Shown: positions 22,691 to 34,667 of the stretch, piece by piece
Numbering within the stretch: the stretch's first letter is position 1
How the letters are laid out: each line of letters begins with the position of its first letter
From: Dicyema japonicum
Taxonomy: Eukaryota > Dicyemida > Rhombozoa > Dicyemidae
Assembly: GCA_011109175.1 (NCBI GenBank)
Contig: RDEW01000006.1
Location: 905,232 to 969,231 of the forward strand
Reading direction: 5' to 3'
DNA length: 64,000 nt
The notes under the pieces: model-generated
What the model was told of the DNA's origin: nothing
The model's input: the letters and a program-made list of their open reading frames with translations, nothing else
The model's database searches: none
Program-made: the position numbers and the translations under genes

Positions 22691-24840
22691 AAATTGGTTT
22701 CTATATTAACACAGACAACTCGAAAATAAATTATTATCATCGATCTCCCGGATTATTCGATAAATTCAATAAATCGTCTATTACATTCTCATTTAAGTGT
22801 TTTCTTATTGTCCATTAATGTTTAGTGTCTAGGGGGTTAAACACTTTGACTTTCTCCCATTTGCACTTCCACAAGTGGATCGGGAACAGGGATGAGCTTT
22901 ACATGACTTATACCAATTAGAGTTATTTCGTTTCGGGTTTGTTGAATTGTACTTTTGTTTGATTCATATTGACATGTCAACTCGTATACAAACGTTGTGT
23001 CGATAATATTGACTGAACCGACTGCCCCTTCACCCTTCCGCCTCTTTAACCCCGCACGTCTGGAGAGGTGACACTTTACCACTTTGTTGTCCTTCGGACA
23101 TGTTTCCCTGTTTACCATTTATACTGGAGTGGGCAAGTGATCAACAGATTTTTATTTTTCTTGCATATGGTTACATGGAGATCCTGTGATTGAGATTACA
23201 TTTCTGTCTTGCAAAGGCCAATATAATTTCGCTCCTTTGACCGTTATTTCCATTCGCTAGCCATCTGCTAAATGTCTCCACATTGACATTAGGTTCCCCA
23301 CACATTGCTTATGAATCGTTCTGAGAGACTCCATATTAATACTCAACTCTTTCCACAGAAGACAACTACGGCTTCTGGAATCTACAGGCCAAAACGGATG
23401 ACCAACTACGAGTTTACAGAATCACTCAAACATCAAAGATTAGTAATAACGTGACTTTGGCGAAATGTCAGCTCTTTGGACATATCCTAGAGCTTCAGAA
23501 ATGGTACCACAGACATTTAAGGAACAAAAGAGCATCAGTAAAGGTAATAAAAGTCAGTTCTCTCCCAAAGTCTTCCTGTCTAAAATATACATGGTTGAGA
23601 TGCAACCTCAGAGTAATAAGCGGATGGGCTACTGTCGATCAATATCTGCATTTCAAAGGTACTCATGATGACGTGGACAAATTTACTGAATTCAGTTGTG
23701 AGTTATTTCTCATTCTCCAGGATAGACCTTCTTGAGAACATTTACTTCCTTTATCCTCTGACACTCCCAAATAACGGTATCCATCGACTCCAACCAACGC
23801 ATATCAATAATTTCTTGGAATTCATTTCCAATTCAACAACCTTGAAGAATTCACTATCCTCTTTTCGGAAAGTATTTGGAGATCATCCACAAAACAAGTG
23901 ATTGGTAGAATAAATAACCAAATTAGGATCTTCTCGATATTTTATTCTTCGGGAACTTAGAACTAAGTATTCAGTGGATCCATCACCAACAACTGTGAAG
24001 ACAACGAATCACCCTACAAGATTCCATCCCCAGATTAACAGAACTATTATTTATTTGATCGAGGTGTACAAACCACCTCCTAAAGTAGGCACGCAGGATA
24101 TTCATAACTTTTTTGCTTTTCCGTGGAAGGAGAGCTTGTCTGGAGTATCAACCAATTAACAAGTTCCAAGTGACTAGATATTTTCTTCTCGACCCTTTCA
24201 CATACTCCGGGTCCTCTTGTTCCTTTTTAGATGTTACGGATAGATTGCGTATTGAGAGGCATAAGGAGATCAAGTCATCTCATTTGCTTCCGGATTATTT
24301 AAATACTATATATTCAACCCACTTAACTGGTTATAAGCAACCCCCTTCTATTTTAGGATTTTTTATTTTAGGAAAAGAATTTTGGGACCACCTATTTGGA
24401 ATTTGATTTTTTCCAAAAACTTCTGAAATTGTAAATTCAACAGTTTCTTTAACGGGAGAAGCTTTATTATCTTCTTTTTGGCTGTCCTCAACTTGTCATT
24501 GGTTTGATCATCATCAACAATTCGAGCGGGTTTAGACTCTTAGAAAATCGAAGTTAAGCTTGTCGAGATTAAGGGTCCATCCATATCTTGAGATCTTCCA
24601 GGTATTTGCGTCATTGAACAGATAAAATGGGATACCTATTCTGTTGCTGATGAGCAAACAACTTGTCGATAAAGCAGACAGGAAAAGTAGTCGAGGTGGA
24701 ATAGTTCCAATAGTTTTCCAGTGCCTTATCTAATCCAGAAGGACTGTCCTGCTTCCAAGACACATCGAAATTATTTATTTCAGCACGCCTATGGGATATG
24801 ATTCCAGCTTTCACGGTCACAGAAACAGAGTACTTCTAAT
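22691..24840. other. Mixed noncoding and LINE-like debris
   Basis: A 93-codon minus-strand frame at 22837-23118 and plus-strand frames at 23451-23735, 23665-23901 and 24113-24406 show no family motif. Near 24500-24800 the minus strand has a weak RT-like stretch (YLEDLKIWM, NLDKLNFDF). I would not call a gene here. Confidence 0.35.
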
Positions 24841-24856
24841 TTATTTATTATTTATT

Positions 24857-25315
24857 AACCCCGATACACCGAAAAGAAGTTAAAGTAAACAACAATTAAG
24901 TGTATCCAGTTTCCACTTCTACAGAAACAGAGTCCAAACCACTCCAGTGGAGTAAGGGAGAGCAAATGATCCTTTTTTCGTCCCCGCCTGGCACTGGGCG
25001 CCACCTAAACAGGTGGATCACATGACGCCACTCTAATAGGAGGAACAGAGAAGAAAACAGAAAACTTCAACCAATTAACCACACAGCACCACATGGCGCC
25101 ACGCGGGTAATCTACCACATACAAGTTCATCCAGAACCAATGGAAAGGATAGAACACTAATACTTGCAGTTGTGGGACCCTCTTAATGGAGTGGGGAGAG
25201 CAAATGATCCTTTTTCACACCATCCTGGCACTGGGCGTCACTGAGACAAGAGGATCACACAAAACCACTATAGTAGGACGAGAAGAAAAAAAACAGAGAA
25301 AAAGAAAAAAAACCG
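24857..25315 (-). repeat. Two head-to-tail repeat B copies
   Basis: A nearly complete copy (24857-25103) is followed directly by a partial second copy (about 25110-25315), both in the same orientation as 3361-3672. Both carry AATGATCC-type and CACTGGGCG core motifs (complement of the minus-strand reading). Confidence 0.75.
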
Positions 25316-25426
25316 TCGACCTATAGTAGCAAGTGGGGAAATCGATCAGACGAAATACATCCTAACCATCAAGTTACCTGGTTTAAATTACTAACAGAAT
25401 TTCATTTATTATTTATCGATACATCG

Positions 25427-25745
25427 CCACGTGGTGCCATGTGGTTCTACGTTGATAATTAGTTGAAATTTTCTATTTGTTTTGTCTGTTTTTGTTTCCC
25501 TTCCTACTAGAGTGGCCTCATGTGATCCACCTGTCTCAGGTGGCGCCCAGTGCCAGGCTGGGACGAAAAAGGATCATTTGCTCTCCACCACTCTATTGGA
25601 GGGGTTTCCACGAGTAATGGACGTCTTTTACCTTTGATGCTGGTTCCGGATGGAGTATGTTTCTGTAGCACTGAAAACTGGATGCACTTAACTATTTTTT
25701 TACTAAGTAACCCCAGCCTAATCAAACGGTCAACTTTGATGTGGT
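25427..25745 (+). repeat. Repeat B copy in inverted orientation
   Basis: Full-length copy beginning CCACGTGGTGCCATGTGG, with GTGGCCTCATGTGATCCACC, GGCGCCCAGTGCCAGGC and GGATCATTTGCTCTCC. Together with 24857-25315 it forms an inverted pair about 110 bp apart. Confidence 0.8.
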
Positions 25746-25938
25746 AGACCGATAGCGTACAAGTTCAGGACATTCTAAAGGTGACTTGCTGTCAACTCAG
25801 ATAGGTTTCAAATGAACAGAGTACATCTTTCGCATCATCCAGTTTACCTATGTCGGTAGAGAGGAGTGATGTCCACGTGGCAGGTTTGCCCGGATGAAGA
25901 GAGGATTTCATATTAATAATATTAAAATAATCGTAATA

Positions 25939-26914
25939 TTAAGAGTTATTAGTAGCCCTGTCAATTTCCTGACTCCACTCTATCCACGAGCCATCATAGA
26001 CAGGAAGCACACCAAATCCACACAAATAAGATGCAAATGAAAGTACACAAGCCGTTACACCTAAAAGTCATGTTGACAAACAACCAGATCCACAGGTGCA
26101 CCACAAAGGGGAAGATAGATCAATTCCACTCCGCTTAAATTCCGACAGAATCTTCGAATTGCTGACAAAGCATTTATTCGAGGGGTCAATCAAATTTACA
26201 AAAGGCAAGTTGAATGAATTTGGAATGTGTCCCCGATTAAGCCCTAAATATAATTTTTTTTCGCACCAGGTCTGGGTTCAGGAACCTGTCCATAGAATCT
26301 CTCACTGGATCGAGCATCAACAAGCGCAACAGTTCCCGCTTTAGTGTTCTCTTTTACTTGACTCAAATTTTTAACATAATTCATATCGAATTTTGATTGG
26401 AAGGAAGAAAATGACTTTGGATGGCTTTCTAGATAGGAAACAGGGAGTCCCTCGGATTCCCACGCGGGCAGACCACCGTCAAGTACAGAAACATTGTCGT
26501 GACCGAATATATGAAACATCCACCAAACACGAGGAGATGAGAACAACCCAATTTGTGGCCAGTTGTCATATACAATGACGTGGGTGTCATTTCTTATCCC
26601 AAGTTTGGAGACGTATTCCTCAAAGTTGGAAGGAGATGGAAGCATGTGTGGCAATGAAGTGGTCGGATCACAGCACTCGTCTATATTGAAGGGGAGTGAA
26701 CCTCTGATTGTAGGACCCAATGAATCCTGCAAGTAAACAAAGGGAATACAGGCTGCATTGAAGGAAGCTTAGCCTCAAGAATAGCAATATTTTCATTAGC
26801 CTTGTGGTTTTGTAACCATAACGGGGATACAAGCGGAGGAATCGTCCGACTAAATCGTCGCAGAAGAAAAACACTCAAAAGCATCAATATGTTTAAATAG
26901 CAACTAAATAACAA
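25939..26914 (-). CDS. MPST: 3-mercaptopyruvate/thiosulfate sulfurtransferase (two rhodanese domains)
   Basis: Four exons (26750-26914, 26267-26726, 26085-26243, 25939-26060) separated by introns of 23, 23 and 24 nt, all GT-AG, give an unbroken 301-residue protein. The N-terminal rhodanese domain shows LVSPLWLQNH, GTx-type NIDECCDPTT, HVIVYDNWPQIGLFSSPRVW and SVLDGGLPAW. The C-terminal domain shows VDARSSERF, PEPRPGLNRGHIP and the active loop CGSGVTAC, with the likely catalytic Cys at residue 259. A CGSG loop is the mercaptopyruvate version; thiosulfate rhodaneses have CRKG. The enzyme moves sulfur from 3-mercaptopyruvate to acceptors in Cys catabolism. Residues 1-24 (MLFSCYLN...LLRRFSR) are hydrophobic then basic and could be a mitochondrial presequence. 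A start at Met11 is equally possible. The loop intron splits the Gly codon before Val-Thr-Ala-Cys. No frame break. It sits between repeat B and CAMSAP. Confidence 0.92.
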
Positions 26915-26919
26915 TTATA

Positions 26920-27761
26920 AAATAAATTGCTAATTTTTATTGGAATCTTTTATGTAGCAAAAATTACCGTTAATGAGTGCGCTAGCAACAAAACAACTTT
27001 ACCTCGGCTATGTCGACGAGCCAAATGATATTTTATTAATAGGTGAGAAACGATTAGTGCTGTCGCTCAAGTCGCCATTAGCTGTGAGGTTGATTCCCAC
27101 TCTACTACCTATCTGGTCGAAGGGCCCCGTTTTGTGACTTCTACAATTCATAAAAGGCGTCGTGTGATCTACCTGTCTCAGGATACCCCAGTGCCTCTTG
27201 GCATCAAAAAAGAATCTCTCTTTGCTACTCCAATTGAAGGGTTCCCACAATGGTGGTATGGATGGAAGGTTCAATAAGATGCGCCATACTCCGACAGCGT
27301 GAATTGGATATGCCTTAACTCAAAAAATTTCCGCTATATCCGGAGCTATTAAATAAATATCCTACTAAATGTCACTTAAGTTTGTAATTTTTAACTTTCC
27401 CCAAACTTCCACTAGTCGAGAAAGAGTGCAGGATCACTGGGAATGACATGACTAAGCGTCGTGTTTACTTATGACTGCTACCTACCTACGTGTTGTCAAA
27501 GGTGTGTTAATAATCTAAAAATGTCCTGTAATAATAGACATCCAGTCTGGTCTTAGTTTGCTTATCCCACGATTCGCCCAATTACACAATTTGAATATTT
27601 TCCCACTAATCGATAACTGAGAAAAAAATGCATCTAACATACCGCAAAGCAGTCTTCAAAAATAATGAATCAGAGCTTACTAGGCAAGTCAGTAATAAAC
27701 ACAATACTTAACTCAAAATAGGAAATCCAATTATATAGTGTACACAAAACAAAAATTAACT
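26920..27761. other. Intergenic stretch with a decayed repeat B copy
   Basis: Between the sulfurtransferase and CAMSAP genes. About 27130-27345 is a diverged plus-orientation repeat B copy (TGTGATCTACCTGTCTCAGG, TTGAAGGGTTCCC). The rest is AT-rich with nothing recognised. Confidence 0.55.
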
Positions 27762-30455
27762 TTACTGACACGACTGCGAAAATTTGGATCGAGAGAGAGG
27801 AGACAATAATGAAAATGCATCAACCTGTATCGAAAATGACTTAGTTTCATCCAAAAGAACGAAACGTCTGGAAGCACAGTCGTATCTACAGCTTAAAGAA
27901 AGACAAACTTGTAAAAGAAGCAACGACCATTTCATCGACCAAGTCGGGACCTAATCCTGAGATCTTTTTGGCAGAATTCCCAATGTATGCATACATAGCC
28001 TTGTACTTCATTCTTCCCCCACCCAACAACACCATGAACTGATGCACATCTCTCGAAGATTCCACATCCTTTTCAATCAATTTTGAAGACAACCATAATA
28101 GCTGACTTTTGCAGCTTTGCGTCCACATGTCCAGGCAAAAGAACGCTTTTTATAGCATTGAGGATCCGTAGCTTGTTGGTCCGTGGTTTAGGACATACTT
28201 TCAGGGGTACTATTTATAATCCGACAGAGTACCTTGATTTGTCAAAAACAGTTTAGCAGATGAAGTAGCAGATTTTCTAATTATTATTAATAATACCTTT
28301 TGAGCACCCCAAAGTTTTTCCTTTTTTCTTCAAACCGTCGCTTTACTGTCTCCGGGTTACTTTGATTATCGAAATTAATAAAGTATTCGGCATAACCTCA
28401 AATAATTATTCAATATTACTAGATTTAGGCCTTTCTGTGACTTTATCCCCAATCTCGTCTCCATTAGTTTCGTCAACCACTGTGTTAACAGATTCAGGCT
28501 TGTCCTCAGTACGATCACACTCGGTATCGTCTTTGGGGTCAGGTTTGCAAGCTATTTGAAGATTTTTATCCTCATCATTTTGAAGAACGGTCTCAACCTC
28601 GTTGTAGTCTTTGACGTCCTCTTGAGTCCCCTTGACAGGAATATTTTGATCATCATTGGGATAATGCACAACAGGGCTGTTTAGGATGTCACAACAATAT
28701 ATACCTTACAGGCAAACTCCAACATGACTTCTCACGTGGTTTAATGCACGTTCTAGATACATTACAGCTCTCTGCTGCAGGATTCAGAGGTTCAGGATTG
28801 TCTTCGTCACACGATTTTATATGGTCACAAACTAGGTGAGAATTATGATCGAATTCAAGATTAACGGTGGGAGGAGGTGAAGATAACCTTGCAGGTTGAG
28901 TCAATTCTGGCATTTTAGCGAGTTCGTAGTAAGACAGAGGTTCCCCCCAAGTGTGGATCGAATCCATCTTGGAGATATTAGAATGACGAACATTGGCAGA
29001 AGGATTTGAGTGATTTGATTCGCCACCTTCTGGATATTCAGAGTGGTTTATATTTTTCGGTAATCCCTCGGACAACACAGCTTCGTTTTGTTGGTAATAC
29101 GACTTGGAAGACTCCTCTTCCTCCAAAATAGCAGACAATTCGTCCTCCGGGACATCCATTTCGATAGTTCCAAGTGTTTAGTAGACTCGAGAACATCTAG
29201 TTTGGACAAATCAAAATTTTCAGGCAGATCAGGGTCAGAAAACTCCTTTTCTTCAATGTTGCTGAGGGAAACTCGATCTAAGAGACTCTTTTCTTGTCCT
29301 GATTCGAGAACAGATTTGAAACAATTCCTTCCAGCATTAAATGAGGTCCTCTCAACTCCAAAAGAGTCTAACAGCTCTGAATAATTAGGCTTGTTAGCTC
29401 TTCTGGTGTATCCAATGACGTCCTGCACGTGAAAAAAAGCGAAGAATTCACCGACTGATTTAAGTGAGCAGGTTGGGAGACTGAGGGTACTCAGAGTTGT
29501 CAATGTCTGCAAAGTTAACTTCATCGAAAAGTCCATCTTCAATGATATTTTGTGAATTTTTCGAAAAATTTTCAAGTTTTGGTGTCACGAAGCTATAAGT
29601 TGCCGCGTAAATGAGGAGTATGTACAAACTGAGAGATCCATGTCTCACAAAAATATCCTCCGTGCTGAAACTCGGGATAATATCCGAAAACTGTTCCACG
29701 CAGAGTTCTCTGACAGATTCCAGAGAACGCACAATGTTTCCGCTCACAGTCCAGTTTTCTGGAATTTCTAGATTGTCGGAATAAGAGAAACCAATTTGGT
29801 CTGGAAATGCATAATAGAAGATTTTGATAAGGGCCTGGGATTTAGCCTCCAGGATAAACATGAATGTGTCGTAGTCATCGGTTTGGAGGTTATATTGATC
29901 CCCGGCTAATTTCTCAATGGTATTAACCCAGTTTTTGAGGAATTCCTCCACTTTTGTCAGTTCAAAGTCACTTTCAAGGCAAATAAATTTAGAAATTTGG
30001 AATTTTATCAGAGATTCTATCAGTTTGCAGTGCACAAACTATAAATCAAGCAGTAAGCTAACCAGATCGAGACAGTATAGCTCATAGGCAAAGCACCCCT
30101 TATCAACCGAAAAATTGATCAACCCTCTAGCTTCGAGTTCGGAAATAATCTGGAGATGACCTGAAATATTTATTCAAAACAACCGTGGTGTTGGATTTTG
30201 TCTATAAGTCCAAGGGATATGCCCACCTTACAATAAAGAGATGAGTCTTTAAGAACAGAGCAAAGTTCTGGACACTCAATTTTTGAGGATTCCTATATAA
30301 TTATTTCAAACTCTTACAGAAGAGTCGGTAGTAACTACAAAGTTGTAGAACTTTGTGTCTTTGTAAGCAATGTGAAGGAGCCACCGCAAATACAGAGTTA
30401 GTTTTCTGTGATCAATGTCCGAATTCGATGATGCACAATATTGATCTTGCGTCAT
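27762..30455 (-). CDS. CAMSAP/Patronin microtubule minus-end protein
   Basis: About ten exons on the minus strand. It starts MTQDQYC at 30455. Exons 30318-30455, 30184-30292, 30063-30160 and about 29452-30038 form the N-terminal CAMSAP-type calponin-homology region (LYLRWLLHIAYKD, SSLYCK, then RELCVEQF...FSTEDIFVRHGSL). An acidic Ser-rich middle (28420-29422) follows. Exon 28297-28396 has VKRRFEEKRKNF, the basic helix before the CKK. Exons 27909-28209 and 27762-27885 encode the C-terminal CKK microtubule-binding domain (RTNKLRILNAIKSVLLPGHV, FMVLLGGGRMKYKAMYAY, KISGLGPDLVDEM, FVLLDETKSFSIQVDAFSLL). Introns at 30293, 30161, 30039, 29423, 28677, 28397, 28277, 28210 and 27886 are 25, 23, 24, 29, 28, 23, 20, 23 and 23 nt. 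The protein caps and stabilises non-centrosomal microtubule minus ends. The frame breaks near 29460, 29170, 28080 and 27912. At 27912 one extra T in a T run restores the family pattern SFYKYD. Either assembly error or early decay. Confidence 0.88.
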
Positions 30456-30639
30456 TTTATCTGAATTATTTTGATTTTGGCAAACTTATGTGACCACACA
30501 AAGAAATTATCGTCAAAAATTTAAAGCGGTTTTTTTGATATAATTTTTTAAAATAAATAATTAAAAAATTAATAAATTTTATTTGGAGATCGAAACTAAC
30601 CAGCAAAGGGCGTTTAAACTTACGCAGCGATGGATTTCT

Positions 30640-30860
30640 GGTTAGGACAACTCTCTAACTCTTCTGGAATCCCTAAAGAACCGAAGGGTGTAGTCGTGTA
30701 ACTATGAGAATCCTGTTCTTCGTCCTATACATGTTTACGTGGGATCGAGGATAACCATCGAGCCAAGATGAAGTCTCTGCTGGAGTGTTCGGAATCACGT
30801 GACAAGTTTAGCGTTACCGTAGTCTTTGGAATTTTCTTTTATTCATTCTTCCAGTGAAGA
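30640..30860 (+). mobile_element. Jockey-like LINE 3' end, short
   Basis: GGAATCACGTGACAAGTTTAGC followed by TACCGTAGTCTTTGG resembles the LINE 3' end at 43.4 kb (GGATCACGTGATAGTTAG, TACCGTGGTCTTGG). Only the terminal ~200 bp. Confidence 0.55.
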
Positions 30861-31310
30861 TCATTCCTTTAAATTTTTCAAGAATTATATTGATATGTTA
30901 TCTACAGGAGCACGAGGGCTTGCATCAATTCTTTAAACTATGGTGGTGAACATATAGACGGACTGAAGGTGTCTGATGAAGACTTCATCACTGCTTCCAA
31001 CCAATCTGCGGCACTTCCATGTAGTTATCGTGAAGACATTTCATTGGGTGTGGTAAGAAAAGAGACAATTGAGTTACTTTTGAAGAGAGAGGATGATGAC
31101 CTTTTTAAATTCTTTGTCCACCAAGTTTGATGCAAAGTTACTGACGCAACAGAAGTTGAAGTGTCTCATAAAGTTATCTGAAAGCATCCCCTTGTTATTG
31201 TGTAGTTACTCCAAGAAGATCTATAAAATATGCGCCAATGTCAAGAATGCGGATCACAAGTTGGTCCAGGAATTATATTTAAATCCTTGATTCTATGACC
31301 TGTTAGTATA
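30861..31310 (+). CDS. Unrecognised partial protein-coding sequence
   Basis: Two plus-strand frames abut with one frame change near 31110: GLKVSDEDFITASNQSA...SLGVVRKETIELLLKRED, then 31093-31290 with LSTKFDAKLLTQQKLKCLIK and ending KLVQELYLNP. The composition looks coding (Leu/Lys-rich helical segments) but I do not recognise a family. The frame change could hide a short intron or be an error. No start codon could be fixed. Confidence 0.35.
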
Positions 31311-31948
31311 TTTTGTTTTAAACAAGTTTGTTGGTAATTAAAATTAATTTATTGCGGCCTTCAATCGACTAGGGCCAAACTTCCCTATCGTCTACCATTA
31401 CTAAGGAACATCTAGAGCATTTTGAATAGTCACTGGGGGAAAGTATAGCGACTAAAATTGTCTCAATTTCCTACGAAACAAGATGACAGAGACAGACAAG
31501 TAGTTTAGGGGGATTATAGTTGTTATATAGGAAGATTCTGTACAGATATTAGCAGCCGATGGCGCTGTCATAAGTACCAGATAGAATTCCGATATTTCCC
31601 GCTCGAATCGCTGTCAATTCCAGATGAAGGTCTATTCAGTCGATCAACGATGCCGCCTGGCTTCCGCCTGGCTTAAAGAGTAACGCCATCATCAATGATA
31701 TATCTCACTGCGGAACCGGATTGGCTAGAGGGACTCGCACAAAACTGAGAGAACTTAAGAACATTCTAATGACTTGGTCCCCTTCGATTAATTAATTTTT
31801 ATTTGTTAAAATAAAACGTGCGTCCTGCCTTAAGTAGTGGGAACATTACTACTCTTCACATAAATCTTGTTATAAAAGTATCCAAATTTGGAAATTTAAA
31901 ATGAACTTTTAAAGAAAGTCAAAAAACCATAATAATTAATTCACAAGT
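31311..31948. other. Noncoding stretch, possible SINE relic
   Basis: No gene recognised. CGTCCTGCCTTAAGTAGTGG and ACATTACTACTC near 31820-31850 resemble the 3' part of the SINE at 34.7 kb in the opposite orientation. Confidence 0.4.
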
Positions 31949-32452
31949 TTAAATTCTACTGAAATCCAGAGTTTTGAAAATGATCAAAATTATCTGTGAA
32001 AAGTATAAAATAAAAATACTTGAATTTTGACCAAAATCTCTATTTAAGTACATGTCTGGCCTGGAAGGAAGATACGAAAAACCCTCAGGAATGGCTATTT
32101 TATCGTCGCTGTCTTGTCTCTAAAGTAAATTCAGCTAGTTCAATAAATTTAGAAGTAAAGAAGTAGTACCCGAAAATTATCATCTAGACATTTCTTGAGG
32201 GTATTCAGTGCACTTTCACCTTCAACTAAAGGCTTTAGTCTGTCTGTAGCGTAAATATACAAGCTCTTTGTGGGACTGTATATGATGACGGCTACATCAC
32301 TGCCTGTTAAAATAGCTAACTCGTCAGCCTAATGGTTCTTAGATTAAAATAACCTTTTTCATTATTCCCTGTTTCCTCTTACTCAAAGCTTGTCTTCTTT
32401 TAATTGTATCATAAATATATTCAATTTTTATCTTTGATTTTCCCTTAGCCAT
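31949..32452 (-). CDS. SRF-type MADS-box transcription factor, short
   Basis: Three exons (32354-32452, 32170-32328, 31949-32119) with introns of 25 and 50 nt, both phase 0, give an open 142-residue protein. The MADS box starts at residue 1: MAKGKSKIKIEYIYDTIKRR, then ALSKRKQGIMKKADELAILTG, AVIIYSPTKSLYIYATDRL, followed by the SAM-like extension (ESALNTLKKCLDD) typical of SRF. Such factors dimerise and bind CArG boxes in promoters. Canonical SRF residues (KIKIEYI, SKRKxGIMKKAxEL) are kept. A Thr/Phe pair in animal SRF is replaced by ALS. The protein is much shorter than animal SRFs (about 500 residues) and has almost no N-terminal extension and no activation domain. The last exon is Asp- then Phe/Ile-rich and the 3' boundary is less certain. 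The gene could extend through a further intron. Confidence 0.87.
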
Positions 32453-33255
32453 TATAAAGTAAGTTTGTTTTTAACTAGATTTAAATTAAAAAAATTTATT
32501 ACATTTTTGATTATTAAAAAAAATAATATTATTTAACTTTTAGTAATTTATTATTAAATCGAAAAACTTTTAGAAAATAAAACAGTTTTGGTTCACTGGA
32601 GACGCATAGTGAAGCAAATATCGAAACGTGTAGCACAAAAACGACCTTAGTTAATATAACGTTCTTTGGTTCTGTGAAAGTCCTTTTAATAATATCATTT
32701 CGGCGTGGATGCTGTGAGGATTCAGTTATCAAAGACTGGATGTTTGAGCTCAGTTATTTATAATTAAGGGAATTGGGGTACACCAATTTGAAGATAAAAA
32801 CTCTAAGTTATGACCCAAGTCAATCATCAGAGGTTAAACCTACAGACATACGAATTTTTTTTAATTTTCTGCTTGTAATTGTTGATGATTTCTCTTTTCC
32901 GTTTATTCTTCCAAATGTTCTTCTTAAGTCGTTACATCTGATCCACTTGCCTCAGATGTAACGAAAAGGAATCATTTGTTTCCCCACTTTGTGGAAAGGT
33001 TTCAACAACTGAGAGTAGTGGGTGTTTTCGTTTTCTTCCCTTTCTTCTTGTTTTAAGGGGGATTGCGCAATATCAGAAGGTCTCTCTTCTGTGGTTGTGA
33101 GAAGTAGATTATTTATGTTATTTTTAACTCCAGACTTACAATAATTACTCCAAGGAAGGAACCCAAAAAAGAATGTCTGTTTTTGCTAACCAACCCCATC
33201 CCTAATAGTAAATTACAGACCTCCCAAGAAATGTAGAGAAGCAGGTTCTCCCTCT
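32453..33255. other. Upstream of the SRF-like gene; repeat B relic
   Basis: AT-rich. About 32925-33060 is a strongly diverged repeat B copy in plus orientation (ATCTGATCCACTTGCCTCAGATG, GGAATCATTTGTTTCCCC). No gene recognised. Confidence 0.5.
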
Positions 33256-33555
33256 TCATCGCACAACCAACCGTCGCCTTACTTCATTCTTGAGCGAAAG
33301 AGTTTTCAAAGTGCAATCTTTACCAGAGGATTTGTTCAAGGAGAAGGTAGGAAGATCCTTTTCAACTGTCGTACCAGAAGGACTTGTCATGGGTGGATCT
33401 GTTTGACGAGAATTGACTCCACTTTCATCAGACGATTCGAACCCACGACCATCAGATCCGATGTCATCAGACGTTAAGCTCAGCCAGATGCACTTATTTG
33501 TTTTTTCTTGGTATTTAGGATACAAACTCAAAATTCTGAACAAAGGAAGTGTCAC
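33256..33555 (-). CDS. Unrecognised Ser/Asp-rich open frame
   Basis: 99 codons with a coding-like Ser/Thr/Asp-rich composition (TSDDIGSDGRGFESSDESGV, TVEKDLPTFSLNKSSGKD). No domain seen. It may be an exon of an unidentified gene or chance. Confidence 0.25.
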   Translation of the reverse strand: MTLPLFRILSLYPKYQEKTNKCIWLSLTSDDIGSDGRGFESSDESGVNSRQTDPPMTSPSGTTVEKDLPTFSLNKSSGKDCTLKTLSLKNEVRRRLVVR

Positions 33556-33637
33556 AAATAGAACTCACAGAATTCGCGACAGACATCACTATGCCATGTT
33601 GTCATTACATTAAAACAACATACGCAAACCATAGTAG

Positions 33638-34240
33638 CTATAGTTTTGAAACAATCAAACCAAGCGGGTCCATCTTCCATTGGCGTGTGCACCTCTCCAA
33701 GTCGTCCAGATGTTTTCTATGTTCAGTTTTTTGGATATACTTGAAATCACCATCAAGTATCCATAGAAGTCCAACTCGTGGGCGTTCACAGAAGCGTAGC
33801 TCACTCTCAACGACATATTCATCCATGGCAATGTTTACGGGTGTTTTCATTTTTATTCTTGCTATGTGTCCTAAGAAACTTCATCTCAAATCAGAAACCT
33901 CGAGACTCAAAGGATCAGCAGAGAGAGCACTATATATCTCTAATGTTGATTCTATTAGGCCAATTCAGTTGACTTCAATAAAACAAGTCTATCCCGGGCT
34001 ATTCAGCCTTAGACATCTCCCACGTTGAAGAACTGTACACTAGGACTGGTTTAACTATCGTATATCCTTATCAGAATGCTATATTTGATTGTCTTCTGTC
34101 AATCCAGTTCTTTTTAACTTTGTTCAGCCCATTGTAGCAAGGGTTATTCTTCAATGTCCTCACAGTCTCTCGATTGGGTATCAGAACTTCTTTCCATACT
34201 TCTAATATCCACTATTTCCGTTTTGGAAACAGTTACAATT
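33638..34240 (-). pseudogene. RTE-like LINE fragment, post-catalytic RT region
   Basis: On the minus strand, HLDDLERCTRQWKMDPLG resembles the helix after the RT catalytic box, preceded by a damaged box (AMDEYVVES). 33850-34240 corresponds to 62150-62480 of the RTE-like element at the right edge (shared GTACAcTAGGA-type stretch). Decayed. Confidence 0.55.
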
Positions 34241-34319
34241 TTTAAGTTTTTAGTAGACAGTTCCAATATTCGCCAACGGACGAAACCTGATCTGGGACGC
34301 GACGTGTGTTGATACTTAT

Positions 34320-34610
34320 TCCCCTTCTAATTTGGTTGCTTCTGCTTCAGACCCAAGACATGCTTCAAAGCAGGCCGAGGAACGAAAGAGGAGGAAGTAC
34401 CAGAGAATTTCGGAGGAGTATCTTTTTGTTCCATTCGCGGTGGAAACGTCAGGAATCCTTGGCCCCCAAGCAGATGAGTTGGTTCGTAAGATCGGCTCCA
34501 TGATTCAAGCTGTGACCAAGGATCCGCGAGAGACTGGTTGGTTCCGAGAACGTATCTCGTTGGCTATTGTTAGGGGAAATAGCATGGCCATTCAGATGCC
34601 TTAATTTAAT
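34320..34610 (+). pseudogene. Family A LINE C-terminus
   Basis: Open for 90 codons: KRRKYQRISEEYLFVPFAVE, TSGILGPQADELVRKIGSMI, TKDPRETGWFRERISLAIV, RGNSMAIQMP, then stop. It is the cleanest copy of the family A C-terminal helices and fixes the family's end. Confidence 0.8.
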
Positions 34611-34667
34611 TTTTATTCATTTGATATTTTCTATTAAAAAAAAAAAGTTCCAATAGGCGAATAAAAA

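Noticed and set aside
33549-34028. A 159-codon plus-strand open frame
   Set aside because: Antisense to a LINE RT fragment. No family signal in the plus frame, and composition is unlike the real genes here.
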